NCBI RefSeq assembly: GCF_016793705.1
Contig: NZ_JAEULO010000021.1
Coordinates: 1 to 64,000 of the forward strand
Direction of reading: 5' to 3'
Source of the DNA: Tabrizicola sp.
GTDB taxonomy: Bacteria > Pseudomonadota > Alphaproteobacteria > Rhodobacterales > Rhodobacteraceae
DNA length: 64,000 bases
A model generated the notes under the pieces. That model made no database searches. It worked only from the letters and a program-made list of their open reading frames with translations, and was not told the DNA's origin. Position 1 is the stretch's first letter; each line of letters begins with the position of its first letter. This document shows positions 8,921 through 18,474 of this stretch, one piece after another. Position numbers and translations under genes: made by a program.

Positions 8921-9910
8921 ATGGGCAAGATCGAACTGACCAAGGTCCGCAAGAGCTTCGGTGACGTGCATGTCATCCCGGGGATCGACCTGCAGATCAA
9001 CGACGGCGAATTCGTCGTCTTCGTCGGCCCGTCGGGCTGCGGCAAGTCCACCCTGCTGCGGCTGATCGCGGGGCTGGAGGATACCTCCTCCGGCACGATC
9101 GAGATCGACGGCAAGGACGCGACGAACCTGCCACCCGCCAAGCGCGGCCTGGCGATGGTGTTCCAGAGCTACGCCTTGTACCCGCATATGACGGTGCGGA
9201 AGAACATCGCCTTCCCGCTGAAGATGGCGGGGATGGAGCAGGCGGAACAGGACAAGCGGGTGGAGCGTGCCGCCAAGGTTCTGAACCTCGCGAACTATCT
9301 CGACCGCCGCCCGGGTCAGCTTTCGGGCGGGCAGCGCCAGCGGGTTGCCATCGGGCGGGCCATCGTGCGCGAACCGGCGGCCTTCCTGTTCGACGAACCC
9401 TTGTCCAACCTTGACGCCGCGCTGCGGGTCGGGATGCGGCAGGAAATCAGCGAGCTGCACCAGTCGCTGAAGACCACGATGATCTATGTGACGCACGATC
9501 AGGTCGAAGCCATGACGATGGCCGACAAGATCGTCGTGCTGAACGCCGGGAACATCGAGCAGGTCGGCGCGCCGCTGGAACTGTACAACAACCCGCGCAA
9601 CCTGTTCGTCGCGGGCTTCATCGGCAGCCCGAAGATGAACTTCATCGAAGGCGCCGAAGCGGCCAAGCACAATGCCCATACCATCGGCGTCCGACCCGAG
9701 CATATCACAGTGGGTCAAGGCCCGTGGGAGGGCGTGGTCGGCCTGTCGGAACACCTTGGCTCCGACAGCTTCCTGAAGGTCGCGGTCGATGGCATCGGCA
9801 CGCTGACCGTGCGCGCGCCGGGCGAGGTCAACGCCCACCACGGAGATCGCATCAAGCTGGCCCCCGGCGGAAAGATCCACCGCTTCGACGCCAACGGCCT
9901 TGCGATATGA
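8921..9910 (+). CDS. smoK: Polyol ABC transporter ATP-binding protein
   Basis: The 329-residue ATPase belongs to the MalK/UgpC group. It has Walker [10 protein letters not shown] (about residues 36-44), the Q-loop FQSYALYPH, signature LSGGQRQR (about 134-141), Walker [13 protein letters not shown] and the H-loop THDQ. The C-terminal OB-like regulatory domain is shorter than in MalK (about 370 residues). It powers SmoFG. Its stop overlaps the smoS start by ATGA, indicating translational coupling of transport and oxidation. Confidence 0.96.
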   Translation: MGKIELTKVRKSFGDVHVIPGIDLQINDGEFVVFVGPSGCGKSTLLRLIAGLEDTSSGTIEIDGKDATNLPPAKRGLAMVFQSYALYPHMTVRKNIAFPLKMAGMEQAEQDKRVERAAKVLNLANYLDRRPGQLSGGQRQRVAIGRAIVREPAAFLFDEPLSNLDAALRVGMRQEISELHQSLKTTMIYVTHDQVEAMTMADKIVVLNAGNIEQVGAPLELYNNPRNLFVAGFIGSPKMNFIEGAEAAKHNAHTIGVRPEHITVGQGPWEGVVGLSEHLGSDSFLKVAVDGIGTLTVRAPGEVNAHHGDRIKLAPGGKIHRFDANGLAI

Positions 9911-10674
9911 GACTGGCCGGCAAGACCGCCCTGATCACCGGCGCGGCGCGCGGCATTGGCCTGGCCTTTGCCCGCGCCTATCTGGCCGAAGGCGCAGAGG
10001 TGGCGATTGCCGACATCAACCTGGCGGCGGCTGAGAAGGCGGCAGAGGCGCTGGGTCCCAAGGCCCATGCCATTGCGCTGGACGTGACCCGGCAGGAGTC
10101 CATCGACGCGGGCTTCGCGGAGGCCGTGGCGAAGATGGGCAAGCTGGATATCCTGGTCAACAACGCGGCGCTGTTCAGCGCGGCCCCCATCGCCGAGATC
10201 AGCCGCGCCGACTATGACAAGCTCTTCGCGGTCAACGTGGCGGGGACGCTGTTCTGCATGCAGGCCGCGGCGCGGCACATGATCCCGCGCGGCGAGGGGG
10301 CGATCATCAACATGGCCAGCCAAGCCGGGCGGCGGGGGGAAGGCCTCGTCGCGGTCTACTGCGCGACCAAGGCTGCGGTGATCAGCCTGACGCAATCGGC
10401 GGGGCTGAACCTCATCCAGCACGGCATCAACGTGAACGCCATCGCGCCCGGCGTGGTGGATGGCGAGCATTGGGACGGGGTGGATGCCTTCTTCGCGAGA
10501 TACGAGGGCAAGCCCCTGGGACAGAAGAAGAACGAGGTCGGCGAGGCCGTGCCCTTCGGGCGCATGGGCACCGCCGAGGATCTGACCGGCATGGCGATCT
10601 TCCTTGCCACGCCGGAAGCGAAATACATCGTCGCCCAGTGCTTCGGCGTGGACGGCGGCAACTGGATGGCCTGA
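9907..10674 (+). CDS. smoS: Sorbitol (glucitol) dehydrogenase, short-chain type
   Basis: The 255-residue NAD-dependent SDR oxidises D-sorbitol to D-fructose and probably also galactitol, as described for R. sphaeroides SmoS. It has the TGAARGIG cofactor motif (residues 11-18), the NNAA motif, a catalytic Ser at about 138 (MASQAG) and the Tyr151-x3-Lys155 pair (YCATK). The start is fixed by the ATGA overlap with smoK. Its stop lies 1 bp before the mtlK ATG. Confidence 0.95.
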   Translation: MRLAGKTALITGAARGIGLAFARAYLAEGAEVAIADINLAAAEKAAEALGPKAHAIALDVTRQESIDAGFAEAVAKMGKLDILVNNAALFSAAPIAEISRADYDKLFAVNVAGTLFCMQAAARHMIPRGEGAIINMASQAGRRGEGLVAVYCATKAAVISLTQSAGLNLIQHGINVNAIAPGVVDGEHWDGVDAFFARYEGKPLGQKKNEVGEAVPFGRMGTAEDLTGMAIFLATPEAKYIVAQCFGVDGGNWMA

Positions 10675-10675
10675 C

Positions 10676-12109
10676 ATGCAAGCGCAACTCCCGCAACTCC
10701 CCGCCTATGACCGCAGCAAGCTCCGCCCCGGCATCGTCCACATCGGGCTGGGCAATTTCCACCGCGCACATATGGCCGTCTATCTCGACGACCTTTTCGC
10801 CATGGGCCTGGGCCATGACTGGGCGATCCTGGGCGCCGGGGTGCGCGAGGGCGACGCGCGGATGCGCGAGGCGCTGAAGGGGCAGGACTGCCTGTCCACG
10901 GTGATCGAGCTGGACCCGAAGGGCAAATCCGCGCGGCGGGTGGGCTCGATGATCGACTTCCTGCCGGTGGAGCCGGACAACGCGGCCCTGATCGCCGCGA
11001 TGGCACGGCCGGAGATTCGCATCGTATCGCTTACGGTGACGGAGGGCGGTTATTTCATCAATCCGGCGACCGGGCAGTTCGACCCCGCGCATCCCGAGAT
11101 CGTCGCCGATGCCAGGAACCCGCACCGCACCGCCTTCGGCGCGATCATCGCCGCCCTGAAGGCCCGGCGCGCGGCGGGGGTGCCGCCCTTCACGGTGATG
11201 TCCTGCGACAACCTTCCCGGCAACGGCCATGTCACCAAGGCCGCCGTGACGGGCCTTGCCGCGATCAACGACCCTGCCCTCGCCGACTGGATCGCGGCAA
11301 ACGTCGCCTTCCCGAACGGCATGGTCGACCGCATCACCCCCGCCACCGGCCCGCGCGAGCGCGAGATGGCGGCAAGCTTCGGCCTGGGCGACGACCCGGT
11401 CCCCGTCACCTGCGAGCCCTTCCGGCAATGGGTGCTGGAGGACAACTTCCCGCAAGGCCGCCCGGCCTTCGAGAAGGTGGGTGTCACGCTCACCCCGCAT
11501 GTCCACAATTTCGAGATGATGAAGATCCGCATCCTGAACGGCGGCCATGCAACCATCGCCTATCCCGGCGGGCTGATGGACATCGAATATGTCCACGAGG
11601 CAATGGCAAACCCGCTGATCAAGGGGCTGCTGGACAAGGTGGAGATCGACGAGATCGTCCCCTACATCCCCCCCGTCCCCGACACCAACCTTGGCGACTA
11701 CTACCGCCTGATCGTCGAGCGCTTCTCGAACCCCGAGGTCGCGGACACCGAACGCCGCCTCTGCCTCGACGGGTCGAACCGCCAGCCGAAGTTCATCGTC
11801 CCCTCGATCCGCGATGCCCTTGCGTCGGGCGGCTCGGTCGAGGGGCTGGCGCTGGTCTCCGCCATGTGGTGCCGCTACTGCTATGGCGAGACCGACAGCG
11901 GCACGCCTATCCCGCCGAACGACCCGGACTGGGACGCGCTGGTCGCCCGGTCAAGGGACGCCAAGGCGCGTCCGGCGGCCTGGCTGGAGATGGTGTCGGT
12001 CTATGGCGACCTCGGCCAGGACGCCCGCTTCGCCGGGGCCTTCGAGCGGCATCTGAACCGGCTTTGGGCAATCGGCACGAAGCAGACCCTGACCGAATAC
12101 CTCGCCTAA
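10676..12109 (+). CDS. mtlK: Mannitol 2-dehydrogenase
   Basis: The 477-residue long-chain polyol dehydrogenase converts D-mannitol to D-fructose with NAD. The N-terminal Rossmann domain has the HIGLGNFHRAH motif (about residues 21-31). The C-terminal domain has the family segment KIRILNGGHATIAYPG with the catalytic Lys/Asn/His region. Length equals that of R. sphaeroides MtlK. It is the last gene of the operon here. Its TAA stop (12107-12109) interlocks with the TAG of the convergent next gene. No fructokinase or xylulokinase gene follows, unlike the R. sphaeroides Si4 operon. Confidence 0.95.
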   Translation: MQAQLPQLPAYDRSKLRPGIVHIGLGNFHRAHMAVYLDDLFAMGLGHDWAILGAGVREGDARMREALKGQDCLSTVIELDPKGKSARRVGSMIDFLPVEPDNAALIAAMARPEIRIVSLTVTEGGYFINPATGQFDPAHPEIVADARNPHRTAFGAIIAALKARRAAGVPPFTVMSCDNLPGNGHVTKAAVTGLAAINDPALADWIAANVAFPNGMVDRITPATGPREREMAASFGLGDDPVPVTCEPFRQWVLEDNFPQGRPAFEKVGVTLTPHVHNFEMMKIRILNGGHATIAYPGGLMDIEYVHEAMANPLIKGLLDKVEIDEIVPYIPPVPDTNLGDYYRLIVERFSNPEVADTERRLCLDGSNRQPKFIVPSIRDALASGGSVEGLALVSAMWCRYCYGETDSGTPIPPNDPDWDALVARSRDAKARPAAWLEMVSVYGDLGQDARFAGAFERHLNRLWAIGTKQTLTEYLA

Positions 12110-13617
12110 GGCGCGGGAACCTCGACGGGCGCGAAGTCCGGCACCACCCATAGTTCCACCCGCCGGTTCAGCTGGCGGCCGATGGCGGTTTCGTCGCAGG
12201 CCATCGGCAGTGCCTCGCCGAAGCCCTCCACCACCGGCAGGTCGGTCGTTGCGAGATCCGGCGCCACCGCCGCCAGTTCCTGCGCCACCTTCGCCGCCCG
12301 GTCCACCGACAGCGCCAGATTCGCCTCGGCCGCGCCTGACCCGTCGGAGAACCCGGCCAGCATCAGTTTCTGATTGCGGAACTGCCCCGCCGCGATCAGC
12401 TGCGCCAGATCGGCGAGGTTGTCCTGCGACTGCGCGTCCAGCGTGGAGGAACCGTCCTCGAACCGGAAGGTCAGCGACACCCGATCCGCCCCGTCCATGA
12501 TCCCCGCCAGGCGCTTCAGGTCGTCCAGCGTCACGTCCTCGCCCGCGCCCTGGATCGCGTTCAGCAGCCGCAGCCCGTCGGCGGTCATTGGCTGGCGGCT
12601 GATCGAGCGGTCGACGAATCCCGCCGCAGCCACCGCGTCCTGCGCCGCCGGAGTACGCAGGAACGACAGGAACTCGCGCGTCAACAGCGGCAACCGGCGC
12701 TTGGCGGCCAAGAGGAGGACCGGCAGCGCCAGCGGGTAATCCTCGGCCTTGATCGCAAGCGAGGTGGGCAAGAGCGGGAAGCCGCAGCTGTCGGTCAAGG
12801 GCATCCGCCGCGCCGGGGCAATCGCCGATCGGCCCGAGATCGCGATGGCCCAGGGGTCCTTCGCCACCGCCGCCGCCAGCGACGCGAGGTCGGGGTGCAG
12901 CACCGCCACCCCTTCCTTCGCCCCCAGCCGCTCGGCCAGCGCCTGCTGGATGTCGCTCTCCGCCGCCAGCGCGTGCAGCACCACCGGCATGTCAGGGCCC
13001 CCGACCTGCGCCCAGTTCGTCACCTCACCCGAAAGTACCGCTGCCAGCTCGACGGTGGAAATCTCTGGCGTCGGGTTGTCGGGCGCGACGATCGCCACCA
13101 GCGCATCCATTGCGACCGCATGGCTGCCGAGACCCGCCTCAGCGCGGTAGGACAGCTTCAGGTCCGCCGCCCCGCCTTCGAGCGCCGCCGTCGCCTGGTC
13201 GGGCGGCAGGGCGGCAAAGGAAATCTCGGCCAGGTCCTTGCGGCTTTCCGGGTCGAGGATGCGTGCTGCATAGGCCCCGCCCGGCAGCTCCTCATAGACG
13301 AGGCCACGCGACCGGGCGAAGGCCTGGAACAGGACAGGCAACAGCGCCGCCGCATCCGGTGCGCCGACGACCCGCATCACCGCCTTGGGCGCCGTCAGCT
13401 CCGGACAGGCCGGGCCTTCGCAGATCACCCCCTGCCCGTCGACGGTCAGCAACCCGTAAGAGGTTGAAATCCTGTAGAATTCCCCGTCATAGCCTTGAAG
13501 CGTGCCATTCAGCACGATGCCGCCCTCGCGGGCGACCAGAGTGACGTCCTGGGCAGCGGCAGACCCCCAAACGCACAGGGCAGCGCCCAGCGCCGCCAGT
13601 CCTGCCTTCACACCCAT
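12106..13617 (-). CDS. Periplasmic protein: phosphate-binding-like domain plus OmpA domain
   Basis: The 503-residue exported protein has a signal peptide (MGVKAGLAALGAALCVWGSAAA). A PstS-like substrate-binding module (about residues 80-350) follows, with ISGRSAIAPARRMPLTDSCGF. A C-terminal OmpA/MotB peptidoglycan-binding domain (about 375-495) has FEDGSSTLDAQSQDNL and the GFGEALP...NRRVELWV segments. The fusion suggests a wall-anchored ligand-binding protein in the periplasm. No PstCAB genes are nearby, so it is unlikely to feed a transporter. The function is unknown. Its stop overlaps that of mtlK tail to tail. Confidence 0.85.
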   Translation of the reverse strand: MGVKAGLAALGAALCVWGSAAAQDVTLVAREGGIVLNGTLQGYDGEFYRISTSYGLLTVDGQGVICEGPACPELTAPKAVMRVVGAPDAAALLPVLFQAFARSRGLVYEELPGGAYAARILDPESRKDLAEISFAALPPDQATAALEGGAADLKLSYRAEAGLGSHAVAMDALVAIVAPDNPTPEISTVELAAVLSGEVTNWAQVGGPDMPVVLHALAAESDIQQALAERLGAKEGVAVLHPDLASLAAAVAKDPWAIAISGRSAIAPARRMPLTDSCGFPLLPTSLAIKAEDYPLALPVLLLAAKRRLPLLTREFLSFLRTPAAQDAVAAAGFVDRSISRQPMTADGLRLLNAIQGAGEDVTLDDLKRLAGIMDGADRVSLTFRFEDGSSTLDAQSQDNLADLAQLIAAGQFRNQKLMLAGFSDGSGAAEANLALSVDRAAKVAQELAAVAPDLATTDLPVVEGFGEALPMACDETAIGRQLNRRVELWVVPDFAPVEVPAP

Positions 13618-13634
13618 ACCCTGCCAATCCGCAC

Positions 13635-14546
13635 CTACTTCGGGGCGGCGAGTTTCGGGGCAGGCGCAAGATTCTTCAACACCAGAATGTCACCGGCAGT
13701 CCCGCACAGCGGAACACTGATCGTCCGTTGGGTCCGGGTGGCGCTTCCGCCGGCGGAATGGATGGTGTCCACCCGCAACGTCCGCCCGCAGGAGGCCGGG
13801 GTGATCCGCAGCTCTCCGGTGATCTGGGCTTCGCCCAGGGTCGGGCCGGGGACGGTATAGACCCGCGCGAGCACCGGCGACTGCACCGTCGGCAGGCCCA
13901 GCGCGATGACCCGCTGGTCGTCGCCGGTGACGGGGGCCGTGCTGCCGACCAGAACCTTGCTGCCATCGGTGACCCGCAGCTCCAGCTCGGCCGGGAGTTC
14001 CCAGACGAGGGCGAAGCGCGAATAGCTGGCGGCATCCGGGATCGCAACCTTGCCCAGTACCAGCCGGGACTCCTGTAGATAGACCGCCACCAGCGCATCG
14101 GCGCGCAGCGCGGGCAGCGTGACGGTCGCAAGGCCGTCAGCCTGGGTACGGGCCGAGAAGGCCAGCCCGGCATGTCGCACGACGAAGGCCTCGCTCCGGT
14201 TGCAGAGGGCGATCAGCGACAGCTGGATCATCGCGCCGGGCAGGGCGGCAAGCTGGAGTTCGGGACGACAGTGGTCCCCGCCCGCAGGAGGCGTCGTCGC
14301 CGCCACCGGGGTGATGCCGGTCAGATCGCCAGCGCGTTTGTCGCTGGGATTGTCGAGCGAGGCGGATTCAGGCACCGCCGAGACAGCCGGAGGTTCGGGC
14401 GAAGGCCCGCTCGTGGCAAGCCGGGCGGCAGAGACCAGAAGCGATTGCTCGACCGCCGGAGCCTTCAGCCGTTCCGCCGTATGGGCCGCTGCCGCAGCAA
14501 TGACCAAAGCTGCGCCTACCTGAAATATCTTCTTGCCCAAAAGCAT
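13635..14546 (-). CDS. Exported protein of unknown function next to secA
   Basis: The 303-residue product starts MLLGKKIFQVGAALVIAAAAAHTAE, which reads as a signal peptide or N-terminal anchor. A Pro/Ser-rich low-complexity stretch (about residues 45-95) follows, then a predicted beta-rich body with three or four cysteines (DHCRPEL, ALCNRSE, PASCGRT, VPLCGT) that could form disulfides in the periplasm. I do not recognise a catalytic motif. The gene lies downstream of secA on the same strand, and homologues in Rhodobacter have carried the uninformative label translocase because of that position. The ATG at 14546 is chosen for the signal-peptide-like start. Confidence 0.75.
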   Translation of the reverse strand: MLLGKKIFQVGAALVIAAAAAHTAERLKAPAVEQSLLVSAARLATSGPSPEPPAVSAVPESASLDNPSDKRAGDLTGITPVAATTPPAGGDHCRPELQLAALPGAMIQLSLIALCNRSEAFVVRHAGLAFSARTQADGLATVTLPALRADALVAVYLQESRLVLGKVAIPDAASYSRFALVWELPAELELRVTDGSKVLVGSTAPVTGDDQRVIALGLPTVQSPVLARVYTVPGPTLGEAQITGELRITPASCGRTLRVDTIHSAGGSATRTQRTISVPLCGTAGDILVLKNLAPAPKLAAPK

Positions 14547-14587
14547 GGCAGCGCCCCGGCCCGAGAATCGTACTCGACGGGGGTAGT

Positions 14588-14621
14588 CCCCAATACTGGC
14601 GGAGAAATGGCAATATTGGGG
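14588..14621. repeat. Inverted repeat upstream of the secA-adjacent gene
   Basis: CCCCAATA (14588-14595) and TATTGGGG (14614-14621) are perfect 8-bp arms 18 bp apart. They lie 42 bp upstream of the start of the exported unknown protein. Spacing and AT content fit an operator better than a terminator. Nothing else is evident in the 158-bp gap after secA. Confidence 0.4.
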
Positions 14622-14704
14622 AAGGTCACGCCGCTCCGACCGGATTGACGCAAAGGCAGGAACAACGCACTCCGGGTGCGGCTGGCCGGAATCAGCGGGC
14701 CGCC

Positions 14705-17425
14705 TCAGACGAGGCGACCGTGGCAATGCTTGAACTTCTCGCCCGAGCCGCAGGGGCAGGCGTCGTTGCGGCCGGGGTTGCCCCAGGTCGAGGGATCGGC
14801 CTCGTCGAACCCCGCCAGACGGGTCGCGGCGGCGGCAAGCGTCACCGGTCCGGCAGCCACCTCGACGGCCTTCGCCTGTTCGGCGGCAGCGGCCTGTTGC
14901 GCGGCCAGCATCTGCCGCATCATCGCTTCCTGTTCCTCCTGCGAAACCGGGCGGATGCGCGACAGTTGCTGCGTCACCTGCTCGCGGAGCGAGTTCAGCA
15001 GGCTCTCGAACAGCTGGAAGGCTTCGGTCTTGTATTCGTTCAGCGGGTCGCGCTGCGCATAGCCGCGGAAGTTGACCACCGACCGCAGGTGTTCCAGCCG
15101 CAGCAGGTGTTCGCGCCACTTGCTGTCGATGGCTTGCAGCAGAACCTGCTTCTCGATGGTCTGCATCGTGGTTTCGCCGAAGGCTGCCGTCTTCTCGGCC
15201 ATCATCTTGTCCGAGGCCTCGATCACCCGGTCCAGGATCACGGCCTGGTCGACGCCCTCTTCGGCGGCCCAGGCGGCGATGGGCAGCTCGATGTTCAGCA
15301 TCTCGCGGCAGGCCGCGACCAGACCGTCGGTATCCCAGGCGTCCGGGTAGGATTTCGGCGGCAGGTTCAGGTCGACCAGATCCTCGATCACCTGATGGCG
15401 CATGTCGGCGGCGACGTCGGCCACGTGATCGGCCTCCATGATCTCCATCCGCTGCGAGAAGATCGCCTTGCGCTGGTCGTTCATCACGTCGTCGAACTTC
15501 AACAGCTGCTTGCGGATGTCGAAGTTGCGGCCTTCCACCTTGGCCTGCGCCTTCTCCAGGCTCTTGTTCACCCACGGATGGACGATGGATTCGCCTTCCT
15601 GCATCCCCAGCGTCGACAGGATCTTGTCCAGCCGTTCCGACCCGAAGATGCGCATCAGGTCGTCTTCCAGCGACAGGAAGAAGGCCGACCGCCCCGGGTC
15701 GCCCTGACGGCCCGACCGGCCGCGCAGCTGATTGTCGATCCGGCGGCTTTCGTGGCGTTCGGTGCCCAGCACGAACAGCCCCCCGGCCTGCTTCACCGCC
15801 TCTTCCTCGCCGGTATGTGCCGCCTCGATCCGGGCGCGGATCGCGACATGGTCGCCTTCCGGGTCGGCGGCGATGGCTTCCATCACCTTGAACTCGACGT
15901 TGCCGCCCAGCTTGATGTCGGTCCCGCGGCCCGCCATGTTCGTCGCGATGGTGACAGAGCCCAGCTTGCCCGCATCGGCGACGATCTTGGCTTCCATCTC
16001 ATGCTGCCGCGCGTTCAGCACCGAATGCGGGATGCCGTCCTTCTTCAGAAGCTCCGACAGTTGCTCCGACTTCTCGATCGAGGTCGTGCCCACCAGGATC
16101 GGCTGGCCCTTCTCATGCGCTTCCCTGATCGCCTTCAGGATGCCGTCGTATTTCTCCCGCGCCGAGCGGAACACCTGGTCGTGCTCGTCGATCCGCGCCA
16201 CCACCCGGTTCGTCGGCACCTCGACCACGCCAAGCCCATAGATCTCGCGGAATTCCTCGGCCTCGGTCGCCGCCGTTCCGGTCATGCCACCCAGCTTGTC
16301 GTAGAGGCGGAAGTAGTTCTGGAAGGTCACGGAAGCGTAGGTCACGTTCTCGGGGTTGATCTTCACCCCCTCCTTCGCCTCGATCGCCTGGTGCAGCCCG
16401 TCCGACAGCCGCCGCCCCTTCATCATCCGCCCGGTGAATTCGTCGATCAGCATCACCTCGCCATCGCGGACGATGTACTGCTGGTCCCGGAAGAACAGCT
16501 TGTGCGCCCGCAGCGCCTGGTTGACGTGGTGCACGATGGAGGTGCTTTCCGCCGCATAGAGGTTCTGCCCCTCCGGCAGGATGCCCGCCTCGCGCAACAG
16601 CGCCTCGATGGCATCGTTGCCCTCTTCCGTCAGGGTCACGCCACGGGTCTTCTCGTCCACCGTGTAGTGCTCTTCCGTCAGCTGCGGGATCACCGCATCC
16701 ACCGCGGTGTAAAGCGGGCTGCGGTCCTGGCTCGGGCCCGAGATGATCAGGGGTGTCCGCGCCTCGTCGATCAGGATGCTGTCCACCTCGTCGACGATGG
16801 CATAGGCGTGCCCGCGCTGCGCCATGTCCTCCAGCGAGTTCTTCATGTTGTCGCGCAGATAGTCGAAGCCCAGCTCGTTGTTCGTGGCATAGGTGATGTC
16901 GGCGCGGTAGGCCGCCATCTTCTCGGCGTCGGGCTGGTGCGAATAGACCACTCCCGTCGTCATCCCCAGCTGGGCATAGACCTTGCCCATCCATTCCGAG
17001 TCCCGCTTGGCCAGGTAGTCGTTCACCGTGACGACATGCACGCCCTTGCCGGTCAGCGCGTTCAGATAGGCCGCGAAGGCCGCGACCAGAGTCTTGCCCT
17101 CGCCGGTCTTCATCTCGCTGATATTGCCCTGGTGCAGGAACATCGCGCCCTTCAGCTGCACGTCGAAGGCCCTGAGCCCCAGCGCCCGCCGCGCGCCTTC
17201 GCGACAGTTGGCAAAAGCCTCCGGCAGGATCGCTTCCAGGCTTTCTCCGCCCTCCTGCACCCGCTTCTGGAACTCGCGCGTCTTCGCCACGATGCCTTCG
17301 TCGGTCAGCGCCTGGAACTCCGGCTCCAGCGCATTGATCTGCGCCACGATCGGACGGACGGACTTTACCTTGCGGTCGTTCGGCGTTCCGAACACCTTCC
17401 GCGCAAGCGATCCCATTCCCAGCAT
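14705..17425 (-). CDS. secA: Preprotein translocase ATPase SecA
   Basis: The 906-residue motor pushes unfolded preproteins through SecYEG. Visible features are Walker [10 protein letters not shown] (about residue 105), DEVDSILID, the preprotein cross-linking domain, the second nucleotide fold with GTDIKLGGN and [18 protein letters not shown], and the C-terminal zinc-binding tail [13 protein letters not shown] used for SecB and lipid contact. The start [13 protein letters not shown] at 17425 is preferred over an upstream ATG at 17491, because it has GGAGAG just before it and matches homologues. It is divergent from the exported PPIase. Confidence 0.98.
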   Translation of the reverse strand: MLGMGSLARKVFGTPNDRKVKSVRPIVAQINALEPEFQALTDEGIVAKTREFQKRVQEGGESLEAILPEAFANCREGARRALGLRAFDVQLKGAMFLHQGNISEMKTGEGKTLVAAFAAYLNALTGKGVHVVTVNDYLAKRDSEWMGKVYAQLGMTTGVVYSHQPDAEKMAAYRADITYATNNELGFDYLRDNMKNSLEDMAQRGHAYAIVDEVDSILIDEARTPLIISGPSQDRSPLYTAVDAVIPQLTEEHYTVDEKTRGVTLTEEGNDAIEALLREAGILPEGQNLYAAESTSIVHHVNQALRAHKLFFRDQQYIVRDGEVMLIDEFTGRMMKGRRLSDGLHQAIEAKEGVKINPENVTYASVTFQNYFRLYDKLGGMTGTAATEAEEFREIYGLGVVEVPTNRVVARIDEHDQVFRSAREKYDGILKAIREAHEKGQPILVGTTSIEKSEQLSELLKKDGIPHSVLNARQHEMEAKIVADAGKLGSVTIATNMAGRGTDIKLGGNVEFKVMEAIAADPEGDHVAIRARIEAAHTGEEEAVKQAGGLFVLGTERHESRRIDNQLRGRSGRQGDPGRSAFFLSLEDDLMRIFGSERLDKILSTLGMQEGESIVHPWVNKSLEKAQAKVEGRNFDIRKQLLKFDDVMNDQRKAIFSQRMEIMEADHVADVAADMRHQVIEDLVDLNLPPKSYPDAWDTDGLVAACREMLNIELPIAAWAAEEGVDQAVILDRVIEASDKMMAEKTAAFGETTMQTIEKQVLLQAIDSKWREHLLRLEHLRSVVNFRGYAQRDPLNEYKTEAFQLFESLLNSLREQVTQQLSRIRPVSQEEQEAMMRQMLAAQQAAAAEQAKAVEVAAGPVTLAAAATRLAGFDEADPSTWGNPGRNDACPCGSGEKFKHCHGRLV

Positions 17426-17539
17426 GTTCTCTCCGAGGCTTCTGACAGCATCGTGTGGCCCTTGGACTTGCCCGACCCCGCCACCTTCCATAGAAGAGCC
17501 AGTGTATGACCGGACGGCCCCGTTCCACGCGACTGTCGC

Positions 17540-17568
17540 GATGTAAGGGGGAAGGCCGGGATAGTCAA
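17540..17568 (-). promoter_or_regulatory. Candidate secA promoter
   Basis: On the minus strand TTGACT (17563-17568), a 17-bp spacer and TACATC (17540-17545) form a sigma70-type promoter. It would give a leader of about 110 nt before the secA ATG at 17425. This is motif evidence only. Confidence 0.45.
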
Positions 17569-17607
17569 CTTGGGCAGGCGGATCGCCCCGATCAGGAGTA
17601 GGTGAAA

Positions 17608-18450
17608 ATGATGAAACGTGCTGGCTTCTGGGCGGCCTTCGCGCTGGCGGCGGTCCTGTCCGGTCCCGCGCTCGCCGAGGGCGAAACCGCCGAAACCGTG
17701 GTGGCTTCGGTCAACGGCACGAAGATCACCCTCGGCCAGATGATCGCGATGAAGGAATCCCTGCCGCCGGAATATCAGTCGCTGCCCGACGATGTGCTGT
17801 TCAAGGGCATCTATGACCAGCTGATCCAGCAGGAAGTTCTGGCGCAATCGGTCACCGGTCTTGGCCCCCGCGCCATCGCCACCCTCGACAACGAGAAGCG
17901 CGGCTACATCTCGGGCCTGGCCATCGACTCGATCGTCAAGGAAGCCGTCACCGACGAAGCACTGCAAAAGGCCTATGACGACCGGTTCAAGGACGCCAAG
18001 CCGCAGACCGAATACAACGCCGCGCATATCCTCGTGGCCACCGAGAAAGAGGCGAATGCGCTGAAAGAACAGCTGGCGGGCGGGGCCGATTTCGCCGAGC
18101 TTGCCAAGGCGAAATCCACCGACACCGGCTCGGGCGCCAATGGCGGCGACCTCGGCTGGTTCGGCCTGGGCATGATGGTCAAGCCCTTCGAGGAGGCCGT
18201 GGTGGGCGCCAAGGTCGGCGAAGTGACCGGCCCGGTGCAGACCGATTTCGGCTATCACTTGGTCCTGGTCAAGGAAACCCGCATCGCCGAGAAGCCGACG
18301 CTGGACCAGCTGCGCGACGAGCTGGCGGCCGAGGTCGAGAACAAGGCGATCACCGCGAGGATCGACGAGCTGACCAAGGGCGCGACCGTCACCCGCGAAG
18401 GCGAGGGTCTGGATCCGGCGATCCTGAAGAACACAGGCCTCATCGACTGA
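17608..18450 (+). CDS. Exported parvulin-type peptidyl-prolyl isomerase
   Basis: The product has about 280 residues and an N-terminal signal peptide ([23 protein letters not shown]). A SurA/PrsA-like N-terminal helical region (about 25-125) precedes one parvulin domain (about 130-225) with [18 protein letters not shown] and the closing FGYHLVLV. It should act on outer-membrane or periplasmic proteins after Sec export, which fits its position divergent from secA. AGGAG lies 9 bp before ATG 17608, which favours that start over GTG 17602. argJ follows after 24 bp, probably in the same transcript. Confidence 0.92.
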   Translation: MMKRAGFWAAFALAAVLSGPALAEGETAETVVASVNGTKITLGQMIAMKESLPPEYQSLPDDVLFKGIYDQLIQQEVLAQSVTGLGPRAIATLDNEKRGYISGLAIDSIVKEAVTDEALQKAYDDRFKDAKPQTEYNAAHILVATEKEANALKEQLAGGADFAELAKAKSTDTGSGANGGDLGWFGLGMMVKPFEEAVVGAKVGEVTGPVQTDFGYHLVLVKETRIAEKPTLDQLRDELAAEVENKAITARIDELTKGATVTREGEGLDPAILKNTGLID

Positions 18451-18474
18451 CAGCACCGGCAAGAGGGAAGCATC

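Noticed and set aside
17602-17607. GTG at 17602 as the start of the exported PPIase
   Set aside because: AGGAG would be only 3 nt away; ATG 17608 has proper 9-nt spacing.
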